Notes under the pieces: generated by a model
The model's database searches: none
The model's input: the letters and a program-made list of their open reading frames with translations, nothing else
Told to the model about the DNA's origin: nothing
NCBI RefSeq assembly: GCF_037975245.1
Contig: NC_092576.1
Location: 41,732,611 to 41,796,610, forward strand
Source of the DNA: Apostichopus japonicus
Lineage: Eukaryota; Echinodermata; Holothuroidea; Aspidochirotida; Stichopodidae
Length of the DNA: 64,000 nt
Reading direction: 5' to 3'
Translations under genes and position numbers: made by a program
Shown: in pieces, positions 50,128 through 63,066 of the stretch
How the letters are laid out: each line of letters starts with the position of its first letter
Position numbering within the stretch: position 1 is the stretch's first letter

Positions 50128-53100
50128 CTGTAAGAAACAAATAAGATTAATAAACGATATAGGCTATATGCTTTAACGAATAAAAGAATATCAATGATGT
50201 ATTAATGAATGATGTATTAATGAATGAAACATTCTGAAGAATACACAATAGAAACAACCATATCACGTTTTAATAAGATCTTTCATGTCTCTAGGGATGC
50301 ATATTCTTTCTTTTCGCAGAAAGTATTTTGTGTTGTCACTTGTTCTTTAGAAAAGTGATTTTGGGAGGATGGTGAAGTCAAAAAATTGTACATGTTCCAA
50401 ATTACCCGCCCCCCTCCATACATTCCCTTCCCTGGTTAGCATACAGCTACAATGAAATATGAAACAAGCATTATCAAGTTTTGGTATAAAATAGTAACAT
50501 TTCCAGTCTCCCACTTGAGCCACCGTAGTGCCCCGCCCGCCCCCCCCCCCTTAAAAAAAAAAAAAACAACAACTAAGACCTGCCAACCAAGTCGCTTTAT
50601 ACCCACTTATGTTTAAATCGATTCCTATGATACTGTTTCCATTGCTATTTCTAATGGCATACGCAATCAGAAAGCCTGTCTTTATTTCATTCTAGTATCG
50701 GTTCCTGTAAGATGGGATCAGTACACAGTTATATGTATTTTTCTAAATAATGTAGGATGTTGATGGCTAATGACAGTCTTATGACAGGCTTATGAAAATG
50801 TTTACTACAACGGGCAATGGCACCCGGTGATAAGGCGCCCCTATGGCAAGCCGTTTTAACATTTACCTCGCAATTAGACTTAAGTCGAATACATTTCACT
50901 TAAGTGGAATACATTCTACTTAAGTGAAATGGAATTCCACTTAAGTGAAATGCGTTCCACTTAAGTGGAATTCAATTTCACTTTCGTGGAATTCAATTTC
51001 ACTTAAGTAGAAATGGACATTTCTATTTCCCCTAAGTGGAAATGCATTCCACTTAAGTGGAATTGTATTTCACTTAAGTGGAATACATTTCCACTTTAGT
51101 GGAATTGTATTCCACTTAAGCTAAATAGCCCATCTATTTCACTTAAGTGGAATACAATTCCACTTAAGTGGAATTGTATTCCACTTAAGTAGAATACAAT
51201 TTCACTTAAGTGGAATAACATCTTTTGGCGTCAATTTCACTTAAGTGGAATTCTATTCTGCTTAAGTAAAATACAATTCCACTTAAGTGGAAATGTTGAT
51301 ATGTGGCTTACATATAAATACAATTTAGGGTAATGTTCGTCGTAACGCATTCAATTGCTCATCACATATGATGATTTAGTCGATCCTCGTTGCAGGTGTA
51401 CATCATGGCTACGGCTAATCATTCACATCTAACATTGCTGGAATGCTATCAAATAATTGTTGTTGTTAGAGACACAATTCGAAGTGTTGTTTCCTCACTT
51501 GCACAGGGGAACAATCAGTATGATGCACAACAGAGGCGACTTACATCTTGTTTAAGTAACATATGCAGAATTCGTAACTTTTTAGATAGTGAAACTTTTG
51601 ACGAAATAAAAGATTCCATCCAAAACCCAAAATCCACAAAAAGTAAAACGTTTTCTTGCCCTTGTCAATGCGTTTTCGGCTGTAGCTCCAACCACTTATA
51701 ATGTATTTGCCATGGCTTTATTTTGGTAATGGTATTCGTCAGGTACCAGGTCAGGTACGTACGTACACACCTTGCACGGATGTTAAGTGCTAGCTGGATC
51801 CCGATGGACAGCCGATATTCATTGTGCACATATCGACACCACGTACGTACGTACACGTATCGCGGCAAGTTGTTTATAATGGCGCGCAAAGGCATGGGCA
51901 AAGTTTGGCGGTAAATGTACTAGCCAATCACATTCCACTTAAGTGGAATAGACTAGCCAATCACATTCCACTTAAGTGAAATAGGCTATCCAATCACATT
52001 TCACTTAAGTGGAATGCATTTCCACTTAAGTGGAATTGTATTCCACTTAAGTGAAATAGACATTCCACTTAAGTGGAATTGTATTCCACTTAAGTAGAAT
52101 ACAATTCCACTTAAGTGAAATGCATTTCCACTTAAGTGGAATACAATTCCACTTAAGTGGATGCAATTCCACTTAAGTGAAATAGAATTTAGCTTAAGTA
52201 AAATGCAGTGACAAGTTGATGAATTCAGCTTAAGTAAAATACAATTAAGCTTAAGTGGAATGGTATTCCACTTAAGTGAAATATAATTCCACTTAAGTTA
52301 AATAGTATTCTGCTTAAGTAAAATTGAATTCCACTTAAGTGAAATGTATTCGACTTAAGTCGAATTGCGAGGTAAATGTTAAAACGGCTTGCCATACGCC
52401 CCACTGTTTGAATGAAACTAAAACCCATTCAATACACGACTACGGGAATGGTTTGAAATGTGAACAAAATGATACATGGAAAAGCACTAATCGATAGATC
52501 AATGAGTACTCTACCTTTCACTCCCCGAGATTTCAGTGTCGATAGAGATGGTCCGACGGGTATCGATGAGGGTTGCAGACAGTCAGATAGGCTATAATCA
52601 GAGAAAGAAAGAGAATCAGTCAGTTGCCATTACATTCTTCTTAAATTGTTACTATTTTTGATACTGCAGAACAAAGATTAACCCAATGAACACAATATAT
52701 ACATCAATAGTTGTTCCTTCCTCTGTTACAACCCCACACATCGGTAAAGTTGTAAGGAAGGATCAGGAACACACCGGCAACGGAAAAGTTTGAAAACAAC
52801 TAAAACGGTATTTAAAACAATGATGGAAGATTTTTCTTAAAGGCCAAATGTTTAACTCCAAATCCCAAAGTCTCTAAAAAGGTTCCATTATGACGCCGTG
52901 CACTCAATCGGAAACTGGTTATAAATTGTTACAGTGGGGCAACAGTGAATAGACAAGTTGAAGTACGGCTCTGTTTTTATCTTTTCAACCCGCCTACCCC
53001 CACCCCGCCTTTCTTTCCCACCCAGCCCGTTCCGTTCATTGTCGGGTGCTAATAAACGACACCACGCTATTCCTGTCCAAGCAGACAGATGTCGCTGATG

Positions 53101-56100
53101 TAACCTGACATGTTTTCTACGTCTAGCTGAAGAAAGAAAGTTTGCAAAATGTAAATCATGCAACGATTTGCTCTTACATTATCCATTCCTTTATATTTGT
53201 TTATCAGTTATTGAAAATAACAGATCATTTTCAACATACCTTAAATAGAAGGAATATCTCGAGGGCGCTTGTAAATAGGGGGAGGGTCGTAGTTGGAGTA
53301 CTGTAGGGGTTGATAATATGGGAGGTGTGGGTGATATCTTCTACATTAACAGGATTTTGCATTAATCGTGATAGGAAAAGGATCGCATCAGTTTGTATTC
53401 TCTCAATTCGTTTGAATATCATTGTAAATTGCTGAGTAAATTTTCAGCGAGTTAAGTTAATCTATCAATGCCAGACAGACCCCGGAATAAGCAAACAAAC
53501 AAATAAAACTAGATATGAACATTCCTAACGTCTTCATCAATATATCGCTAAGGCATTAACATATCAAGAAAATGCAATAAATACATCGTGGTTTCGATAA
53601 TGTAACAGTTTGAGCAGTTTTCTTTATGAATCTGACGTTATATAGTAAGGATGTACAACATACTTGGTCTAAGTAATACATTGAAAAGCAGTGTGATATG
53701 ACAAACAATAAATTCAAAATGACTATTGACCTCAACAACAGGCTTCTTGTACTAAATCTTATACATCAACATACTAAATATGACATCTGACCTTGTTAGG
53801 CTTCTTATAATTAATGTGGCAATTCTACACACCAAATATTCAATTGGTCCGACCTTCCTTCCTTGGGATATCGTGTTTACAAGTTGGGCGACACAAAGCA
53901 CACACACACACACGCACGCACAAGCGCGCTCGTCATCATGAATGCAAAGGTTACGATTATCATCGAAACCAAAAATAGTCGACAATTTGTTTAGTTTCTT
54001 CAAATTTATCGTTAACATTTATTTCCTTAAAATTGTCAGTTTACATGAAATGTGTCATTAAAGTAAAATTGTGCTTTTAGCGTTATTCGGACCGTAATGC
54101 ACTGTAATGTTCTGTGATGAACATATGAACGTTTAAACATTTGCTTATCATCGACCCCTATCAGTTGGTTGAGATATGAGAACGTTAGAAAAAGTCGAAA
54201 CAAGCCAGAGAATGAAGAAAGTTTGTAAATGCATGGTAGCTTTAGAAAAACGGCAAAGCCATGAATCCGAAGAAGAATCACAACATAAATGGTTCCATTA
54301 TGACACAGCGCCCTCAAAGGGAAGTATATTTCATATTACTTCATGAAGTGCTCCACAATAAGTATACATATTTATATGATAGTATAAGCTCTGCTTCATT
54401 CTTTTCAGGTCGTTTTTACCTACTCCCCCGCCCACAACCCCCACCCCTTATACCACTCGTTTATTCTTTTTTTCTCGTTTAGTGCTCAAATACCGCACCG
54501 TGCAACTGCAGTTTTAAATGACTTATCCCTTCCGTGCATAATCAACATTTCATTCGACTCCACCTGGCGAGAGAAAATTAATATACTTAGTTATGTAATA
54601 TTTGTTCGTTCTTTTCACCTCGTGTGTACCCCCCCCCCAACCCCACCCCATACCACTAGTTCCTTTTTTTCGTTTAGTTCTCAGATACATCACCGTGCTA
54701 TTGCAGTTTAAAAGACTAATCCCGTCCGTTTATAATCAAACATTTTATTCAACTCTACCTGGCGTGGAGAAAGGTTAAATCAGTATATGATGCAACGATT
54801 AGCTCTGTCTTGATGTTTATCAGATACTGAAAGTGCCGGCTAATTTTCAACAATGCCATTAAAAATAGGGCCGCAGCCAGCCCTCCCCCCCCCCCCTTCT
54901 CCCCGCTGAGATTTCAACTTCCAAAATGAAAGTAGACCTATAGGATAATTTGGTCGCCTGTGATATGCGCTTCAGTTCTTAGTGTTTTAGCGAAATCTTT
55001 ATATCATTTCATGTGATTTCATTAGTAATGTACAACTTTGATATTGTAGGCACATTTTGGAATGGCGTACAGCAAGATAAAAACACGGTTAAGTTTAGCC
55101 TCTCATCACGTATATGCACGATCACGGATGCGATGACCGTGCGTTTTGTGTTAGTTTCCACAAGTTTGAATAGATAACAATACACATAGAGAGCTCCTAA
55201 CATCTTAACTGTGTGAACAGTGTAGTATAGTCTAATGTGAAACTACGGTTCACAAATATATTAAGTCTAACCCTAACCCCTAGTGATGCACAGTGAATAT
55301 ACATATATACAGGGCTTTTTTTAAGAGACGAATTGGGGGGGGGGGGGTCCTCAGGCCGCTATACGGTCCACCCACTCAGCTCATTTGACCTCTCGGTCTC
55401 TTTTTGACACGTTAACAAATAATAATAATAATAACATAAACCTAACAATGAATTTACATCTGAAATCCCCAAATGGTTTCCCTTCAACACATTTGGTATA
55501 AATAGTAAAGTGAAAAGCAGTGTGATATGACAAACAATATATTCAAATGACACACTGGCTGTCCTGAAATGACCATTGACCTCAACAACAGGCTTCTTGT
55601 ACTAAATCTGATATAGATACATCTACATACTAAATATGATATCTGTCCTTGTTGAAATATTGTGAAAAATTGGTTTTCACAATTTGACCCCTGGTGAACT
55701 CAAACGACCATTTATCTCCACCCACAACATTAGGCTTCCTTTACTCAATGTGGTACAGTTACATACCAAACATGCGATCTGCCCAAGCTTCTCTTGCGAT
55801 ATTTTGTTAAGGAAGGTGTGTTTATGTAGAGAAACAGGTAAGGGTGGAGCAAAGTAAATGTTTGGCATTTGTTGCCTTCAAATGACCTATGACCTTCATC
55901 AAAAGCAATAAAAGGCTAATTAAATTTGATATGGTACATTTACAAACCAAATATGAGATCTGCCCGTAAGGTTCACAGCATAAATGGTTCCGTTATGAAA
56001 CAGCGCCCTCAATTTGAAACATATTTCATATCACTGCCTAAAGTGCTCAAACAATTTGTATACATATGTATACAATGGTATAACCTCTGCTTCATTCTTT

Positions 56101-59100
56101 CACCTGTTTTCTAACTACCACTCGTTCGTTTTTTCGTTTGTTAAGTGCTCAAATGCCGCACCGTGCTATTGCAGTTTTAAAAGACTAGTCCCTTCCAGGT
56201 ATAATCAACATTTTATTCGACTCCCCCTGGCGTGGAGAAAATGTTATAACAATGCTTGATGGAATGATTAGCTCTGTCTTAATGATTGTTTATCAGTTAC
56301 TGAAAGTGCCGGCTTATTTTCAACAATTTCCAGCCCTTCACCCACCCCCCCCCCCCCCCTCTTTCCTCCCCGCTGAGATTTCGACTTCCAAAATGAAATT
56401 AGACCTTTGATAATGTGGACGTCTGTGCATGTGATATGCGCTATTTCAGTTACATTTTTGTGAAATCATCATATCATTTCTTGTCATTTCATTCGTAATG
56501 TACAACCTCAATATTATAGGCACGTATAGGAATGGCTGGCAGAAAAAGAAGTTTAGCTTCTCATCACGTATATGCTTTAGTAGAAAAGTTTTAGTAGAAT
56601 AGCAATCAACGTAGATAGCTCCTAACATGTTACGGGTTTCAGGGGCGGATCCAGGATTTTGAGAAAGGGGGGGGCGACATCCCGATGGTAGCACTTTAGT
56701 GATCTGCGTCCTGGTGGAGGGGTCTAGGGGGAGGGGTTGTCCCCCTCCCCCTTGGAAATTTGTGGTTAATTGTGAGTGCTTAGATGCAAAATGGTGAAAC
56801 ATTTCGCCAAAAACTAGAAAAACCAGAAACGTTGCAGACACGCTTTTTTTGTGCACATATTTTTTTCTCGATAGACACATATTTAACAACGCTCAACAGT
56901 GCATGTACAATGGATACACTATTATTGCGTCGATTCGTTTTTTCTTTTGCGCGAAAATTATGACACCAGATTCACCCCAAGAAAATACATAAAACAAGAT
57001 ATATTCAATGAGATAATTATGATATACTTATTAATAAAAGGGGGTGAAGGCGGTTTTACACTATCTAACGCAACGTAGTCGCCAAGAACCGGAAGTATTT
57101 TTAGGGGAGGGCCCGATAATAAGCGGAAACGGATCACCGACCGAAAAAAATATCGGACTTTGTGGACTATTTCTTGCTTCCTATTGTATTAAAACAAAGC
57201 ACCTATGTGAAAGACACAAATCACATTCTGAAAATTGTGGAAGCCACTCCGTTATCAAAAGCAGTAGTACTTGCTACACTCGATGTCGTCGCCATGTATA
57301 CCGATACTCCCCAAGAGAAGTGGTGACTGAAATGGGGAGGGGTCTAAGGGGAGGGGGTGTCCCCTGGAAAATTTTTAGTTTTGAAACGTCCTTAGATGCA
57401 ATCTGGTGCATATTTTAAGTCAAATTTGGCACCGTAGAATTTCCATTTCGATACTATTTTTATGGCAGTCGGCAGAAGAAGAATTAATTGGGACCAATTA
57501 TCGAACTGTGTTTTCTCTTTCACCGATCGTTGAAATAGTGAAACTTCGTGATGAAAATGTTCAGAAAACTTTCCGGTAATGAGAAATAACAACATTTATT
57601 GATTTACGGGCGAGAAACGTTAAAAATTGTGTACAATTCGGGAGCCGTGTCCTTAAGTTTTCCACGGAGAACGAATGACATCTGCGATGACGTCATTCTG
57701 AACAGAGGATAATAACAACACGTTGACACACGATAGCACGACTCATGGGCTGCGGCCTATACGGAAGCCTTTAATTCCATTTCTTTCACTGAGTTGCCGG
57801 CGATTCTGGCACTCGTCTAGCTGAGCCTGGCTACAGTAGCTATACTGACGGCCGTGACATTATCAGTTATTTGCTTGCAGGCGTCGGGTGATTGGATTGG
57901 TGAATGAGCTTATCAGATGAAGAACTGGAAAATCGAAATAACCGATAAAGAAGCTCCCGTTCTCCTTTTCTCTATTCAGCTTTCCTTCTTTCTTCCCCTT
58001 CCGCTCTCTTCACCTTTTCTCCTTTTGCCGACAGACCCAAAATTTGCCGAGAGCGACCAAATTATTGGGGGGTGTGACAACCCCCACACCACCCCCCCCC
58101 GCTCGCTACGCCCCTGCACGCGGAATTATCCAAACTGTTTCCAAAAGAACCGATTCTAGCCTACAAAAGGGCCCAAAATCTCAAAGATTTACTTGTTAAC
58201 TCAAGGTTTCATACTAACGAAGAATCAGCTGACTCTCAAGGTTCACACGAAGCTCTTTTAAATGCTCTTATAGCTGCACTATGAGTCCATAAAAACTCGT
58301 GCACAGAAAATAGATGCATTTTGAGAACGAGACGCCCAGGCCGAATATAAAATATTCAAAGGCTACTACTGATGAAGCTCCTCCTATAAAGTTTGAGAGC
58401 AGAAACCGGTCTAGTTCATCATAAGAACCTACACTAGTCTCTCCTACTATTAACGGTACACTCAATTCACCTAATAGGTGCAATTATGTTTCACCACAAG
58501 GAGCATGCTATAAGTTTATGTTCCTCGGGCCCTCCCTTAAAAATACTTCAGGTTCTTGGCGACTACGTTGCGTTAGATAGTGTAAAACCGCCTACACCCC
58601 CTTTCATTCAGATAATTATGATATACTTGCTAACTGTGCATTGATTTTCCCTGACAGTAGTAGTCAGCACTATAGTACTGAGCCGTATCTAATTAATACG
58701 TGATGTCGCGTAGGCCTGATAATTGCCTTAGTGTCAAATTTGGAATAAAAACGATCGCGTTTCAGGGAAGAGCAGCTGGATATATATTAGGCTTTTCTTT
58801 CACCAAGTTATGCCTATTAGGAATTTGAAGTACTCCCACATAAAAAAAAAAAAACGCAACTGATTTCCTAAAAGGGGGCCGACCCGGCCCCGGCCCCCCT
58901 GGATCCGCCCCTGGGTTTGATCAGCGAATGGTGTAATGTGAAACTACCGTTCATAAATAAACCTAACCCCTAGTGGTGCACTGTGAATGTACGTACAGTA
59001 TATACAGGGCTTTTTCTTAAGAGATAAACTTTGAGGGGGGGGGGGGTGAGTCCCCAGACCGCTATACGGTCCACCCATTCAGCCCATTTGACCTCTCGGT

Positions 59101-62100
59101 CTTTTTTGACATGTTTACAATTAAGAATAATAACACAAACCTAACAATTAATTTACATCTAAAATCCCGATATGGCTTCCCTACATCATATATACACTAC
59201 AGCTACCATCAGTATGCTCTATTGTGCTTCTACATCTTTAAGTACATGTAAACAATCAGTTAAGCAGAGCTAATAAAGTAACGTAAAATCCTTTATTCCC
59301 CTACAAACATTTTACAAAATCATTTTATTTTGTGCGGCGTTCTTAGGCCAATCGTAACTTGTTGTTAAACGCTGTTATTTGGATTTCCCATTTACACACA
59401 ATGTTCATATTATGTTATCTTACAGGTGCGAAGGAAATATTTTTAGAAACGAATGTGGTCCTATTCTTCCCTGGGCGTGGCAGAATACAAAAATCCGCCG
59501 ACTGCACCATATTCCCCCAATGTATTTAGATCCTTTTCGATAATATATATATATATAATAATAGGCCTAATGAAATCGTGTAAGATGTTAGTAGTTAGTA
59601 TCGTTTTCTTCCAAACATCGTGTGCCTAACATTATTATAAAATAAAGACAGATTTAGTAGTTGTCAAAATGACCTTCAGAACAACATATCATTGGCGTAT
59701 CCAGATACTGGAGCTGCAGTCGTTTAGTCACATGACGTATTACCGCGATTGACAAGATGTTTGATGTTAGATGTACACACTGTGTGAATAGATACAGCCT
59801 GATCACTGTACGATAACATAATAGTAGCCAATGACTCCTAACAATGGACACACTTTTCAGAGTATGGTGAGGCAGTCGTATCTGGATTAAATTAATGATT
59901 GTGATCGTTTTTGTTTCACTAGAGGCGCACAGAGTGGGGGCGGGGGATGTAGGTTGTATTGTAAAAGATAAATAAAAATAAAAGTACGAATATAAAGGAC
60001 AATCGCAATAATGAAATATACTTCATTTTGGTAACGAAGATCCAATACATAAGTTATGAATAAGATTTCAGCAGGACGGGGGGGGGGGTAACATAATTGG
60101 AACATGGTAGGGTTAGAGTAAGGTGGGGAGGGGGCTGTGGAAACAGCTTATTGTGCAAAAGGAAAGAAAAGGGTAAATGAAGTAATATATTACAGGGTCT
60201 AGATAAGGAGTAGTTACGGAGTGGAGGTAACAAGGTTAGGTGCGGTAGACCTGTACGTGTTATATTAGCGGCTTGAGGTTAAAAAACATGTCTGAAAGAT
60301 GAAGTAATTTTTGTTGGGCTATTTTGATCTTGGTTACAAGGGATTGGGTCCGTTGTTATAACTTATGTAGGAGGGACTATGCTACTTAATATGCAAATAT
60401 TTATTTCCGTCTTAAATAAATAATTTATTGTCCAATCTGAAACCCTTATGGAAGTTAATTTTTGTTTAAAGACTTTATAGGCCCAAGTATAGACAAATAA
60501 CTAGTTAGCCTAGTATAAACGATTTCCCTGTATTCCATTATGTTCAAGTTTGCTAAAAAACAGTGTTAACATGATTTTTTTTTACCATCCAGTGATGTAG
60601 TCATGTTTTACATTTATTCTAATAATGCCGTAGAATTAGACTGTCTAGGTCTGAACCATTACGGACTCCCAGAAAGGGCATGGTGATTGGCAGGAAAGTT
60701 TGAAATATTTACTTACAACTGCAGTGAACTTGTATTGTCAAATAATTTCTATTCCAAATTCCCATCACAACCCCACCCACACTTCCCCCATTCGTGATAT
60801 CCATGAAAGCCCACAACTTCATTCAACATGTGATGTTTGTTGCTGATAATTCCAGTCACAGTCCTTAAAGTGAACAGTTTTATCTCAGTGTCAATAACTC
60901 CTGAGGCTGGTTTGTTTGTTTTGGGAATTTCCTAGTTTTTAATTAGTATAACAATTAAACATTTACTAATATTTATTGCATAGGAAAACAAATTAATAAA
61001 TAAGTATGTATAATAACTGTCAAATATTTTACAGATTGATCACAATTAGCTCTATACTTTGTTTTCATTTTCCCTATACACTTGTTTCCCTTTGGTTTAT
61101 TTTTTTATTAATTTCATACATTTCATACATTATATTTTCTCTCTATCATTTCTTCTACAATTATTATTTTCACAAAAGGAAGAAGAATAACAAAAAACAA
61201 ATTCTAACCAAAAAAAAAAAAAAACGACAGAAATTTCCGTCACAGTATCAGAGTCAATATCAGGAAGGCCTTCCAACGATTTGAAACCAGACAGTGTCTA
61301 GACGTGACGTATCTATTGCAATCTCCAGGTACTTGTTTGTCAGTAAATTCCAGGTGTTTTTTTATAAAGGACGCGCGCGTCTATTTCACTGAATACAACT
61401 TCTTTTCATTAGGACGCGCGCGTCTATTCCATTGAATACAACTTCTTTCCATTGTATTGTTCAAGTATTTGATTGACAGGTGTTGAACAAAAGAAAATGT
61501 TAAACTATTGAAAGTGTCAGAACAGTCAGTGTACATCTTTCAAAAAGATGAAATAAGTTCAATAGACTTTTGCGATAAAACAAAAATGAGTAGAGAAGAG
61601 TGGACATTTTTAACGTACAAATGTATGATATAAATGTGTAGAGAGAGTATTGGGTATAAATGATAGGTTAGATTTTTCAATAGGGATTATATGGACACAC
61701 AATGGAGCTTTTTAGTTCCCGCGGGGCGGGTCACGTAAACAGCACACACACACACACACACACACTGTAGAGTTTATAGAGATAATATAAGGGTTATTGG
61801 CCTGGTAGGTTTGGGAGGGAGGGTATATTCGGCACACAATGAGAATACAAGAGAATAAAATATATACGAGATTTTGAGTGTTATTTACATATAGACTGTT
61901 TTATTGGTCTCTACTGTGTGGGGATTGACTGTAATGTTATGTAGGCTTATAATATGCATATATCTAGAGTTTTTTGTCGCATGGCGGCGGGAGCTGGGGA
62001 GGGGGAGGGGCAAGGGTTTGAGTGGAGGAGGTGACGACCGATTGATCAGAAGAGACTGACAATAATACTATGACAGGAGACCTTGCTGAGTATAAGTATG

Positions 62101-62990
62101 TGTGTGTGTGGGAGGGGGTAGTGCGTGTGTGTGGGGGGATGTGGGTGGTAGTGTGTGGGGGGTGTAGTGCGTATGTGGGGTCGGGGGCAAGGGGTGTTGA
62201 TTGTTAACAAGATAAGTTTCGACGATTTATAAACAGATAAACGAATGGGGTAAGTAGTCTAGCATAGTTTGGTTTAGGGGGGAGGGGTAGGGTGGATTAG
62301 GAAAAGCCTAGGGTAGTTTAGTTGAAAGATGTGCCGTATAAATAGATGGGGCCAATTACGATATGTTTAATTTATATCACTGTCTTGTTTTTATTTTAAA
62401 ATAAATGTGCATTAATTATCATTTAATTTATGCACTAATTTAAGAACCATTTCTCCTGATAAAGAAGAAAATAATGAGCTTTAGTATAACAAAGTTGAAT
62501 TGTTGTTTCGTTCCAGTCTATATCCTTTAAAAAATTATGTTAATTTAATTCGTCAAAGTTTGTGATTATTTATTTTAGGTAGATTTTGGCAAAACGTTTT
62601 TCTTACTCTAAGATGATGATAACTGAAATGATTTATTTCTCATATCTTTGTGTAATTGCATACTACATTTTTATCATTGTTTCAATGAGATACATTATTT
62701 GCTTACATTTAAGCTAGGTACTCCTATCTCCTTATTTCAATACATATCATTTTGTTGAAGAATTTATTGTTAAAGTTTATGTATTTTTGTCTCTTTTTTA
62801 CTCTCCCATTAATCATACTCCTTACATGATGGCTGTTCTCTAACTGTTAGTTTATTTTTTTATTCAATCTCTTCTTCAATTATCTAAAGCTATCAATAAA
62901 GCCCAATTAGTAATTATAAAATATTACTTTATTAATAATTCCTTTCTTGTTTAACACTTAATAATATTAACTAGTTATGTCATTAATTAC

Positions 62991-63066
<76 letters not shown>

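Larger units (their letters stand above)
52592..56639 (-). other. Gene 3 intron with internal duplication
   Basis: 53665-54780 and 55510-56260 are related copies (shared GAAAAGCAGTGTGATATGAC, ACAACAGGCTTCTTGTACTA, CATAAATGGTTCC), so a segment of about 1.7-1.85 kb was duplicated in A2. A (CA)n run lies at 53899-53920. No exon. Confidence 0.65.

Noticed and set aside
56446-56889. Minus-strand frame crossing the edge of the hAT-like element
   Set aside because: It spans a transposon boundary and translates its TIR; not a host gene.
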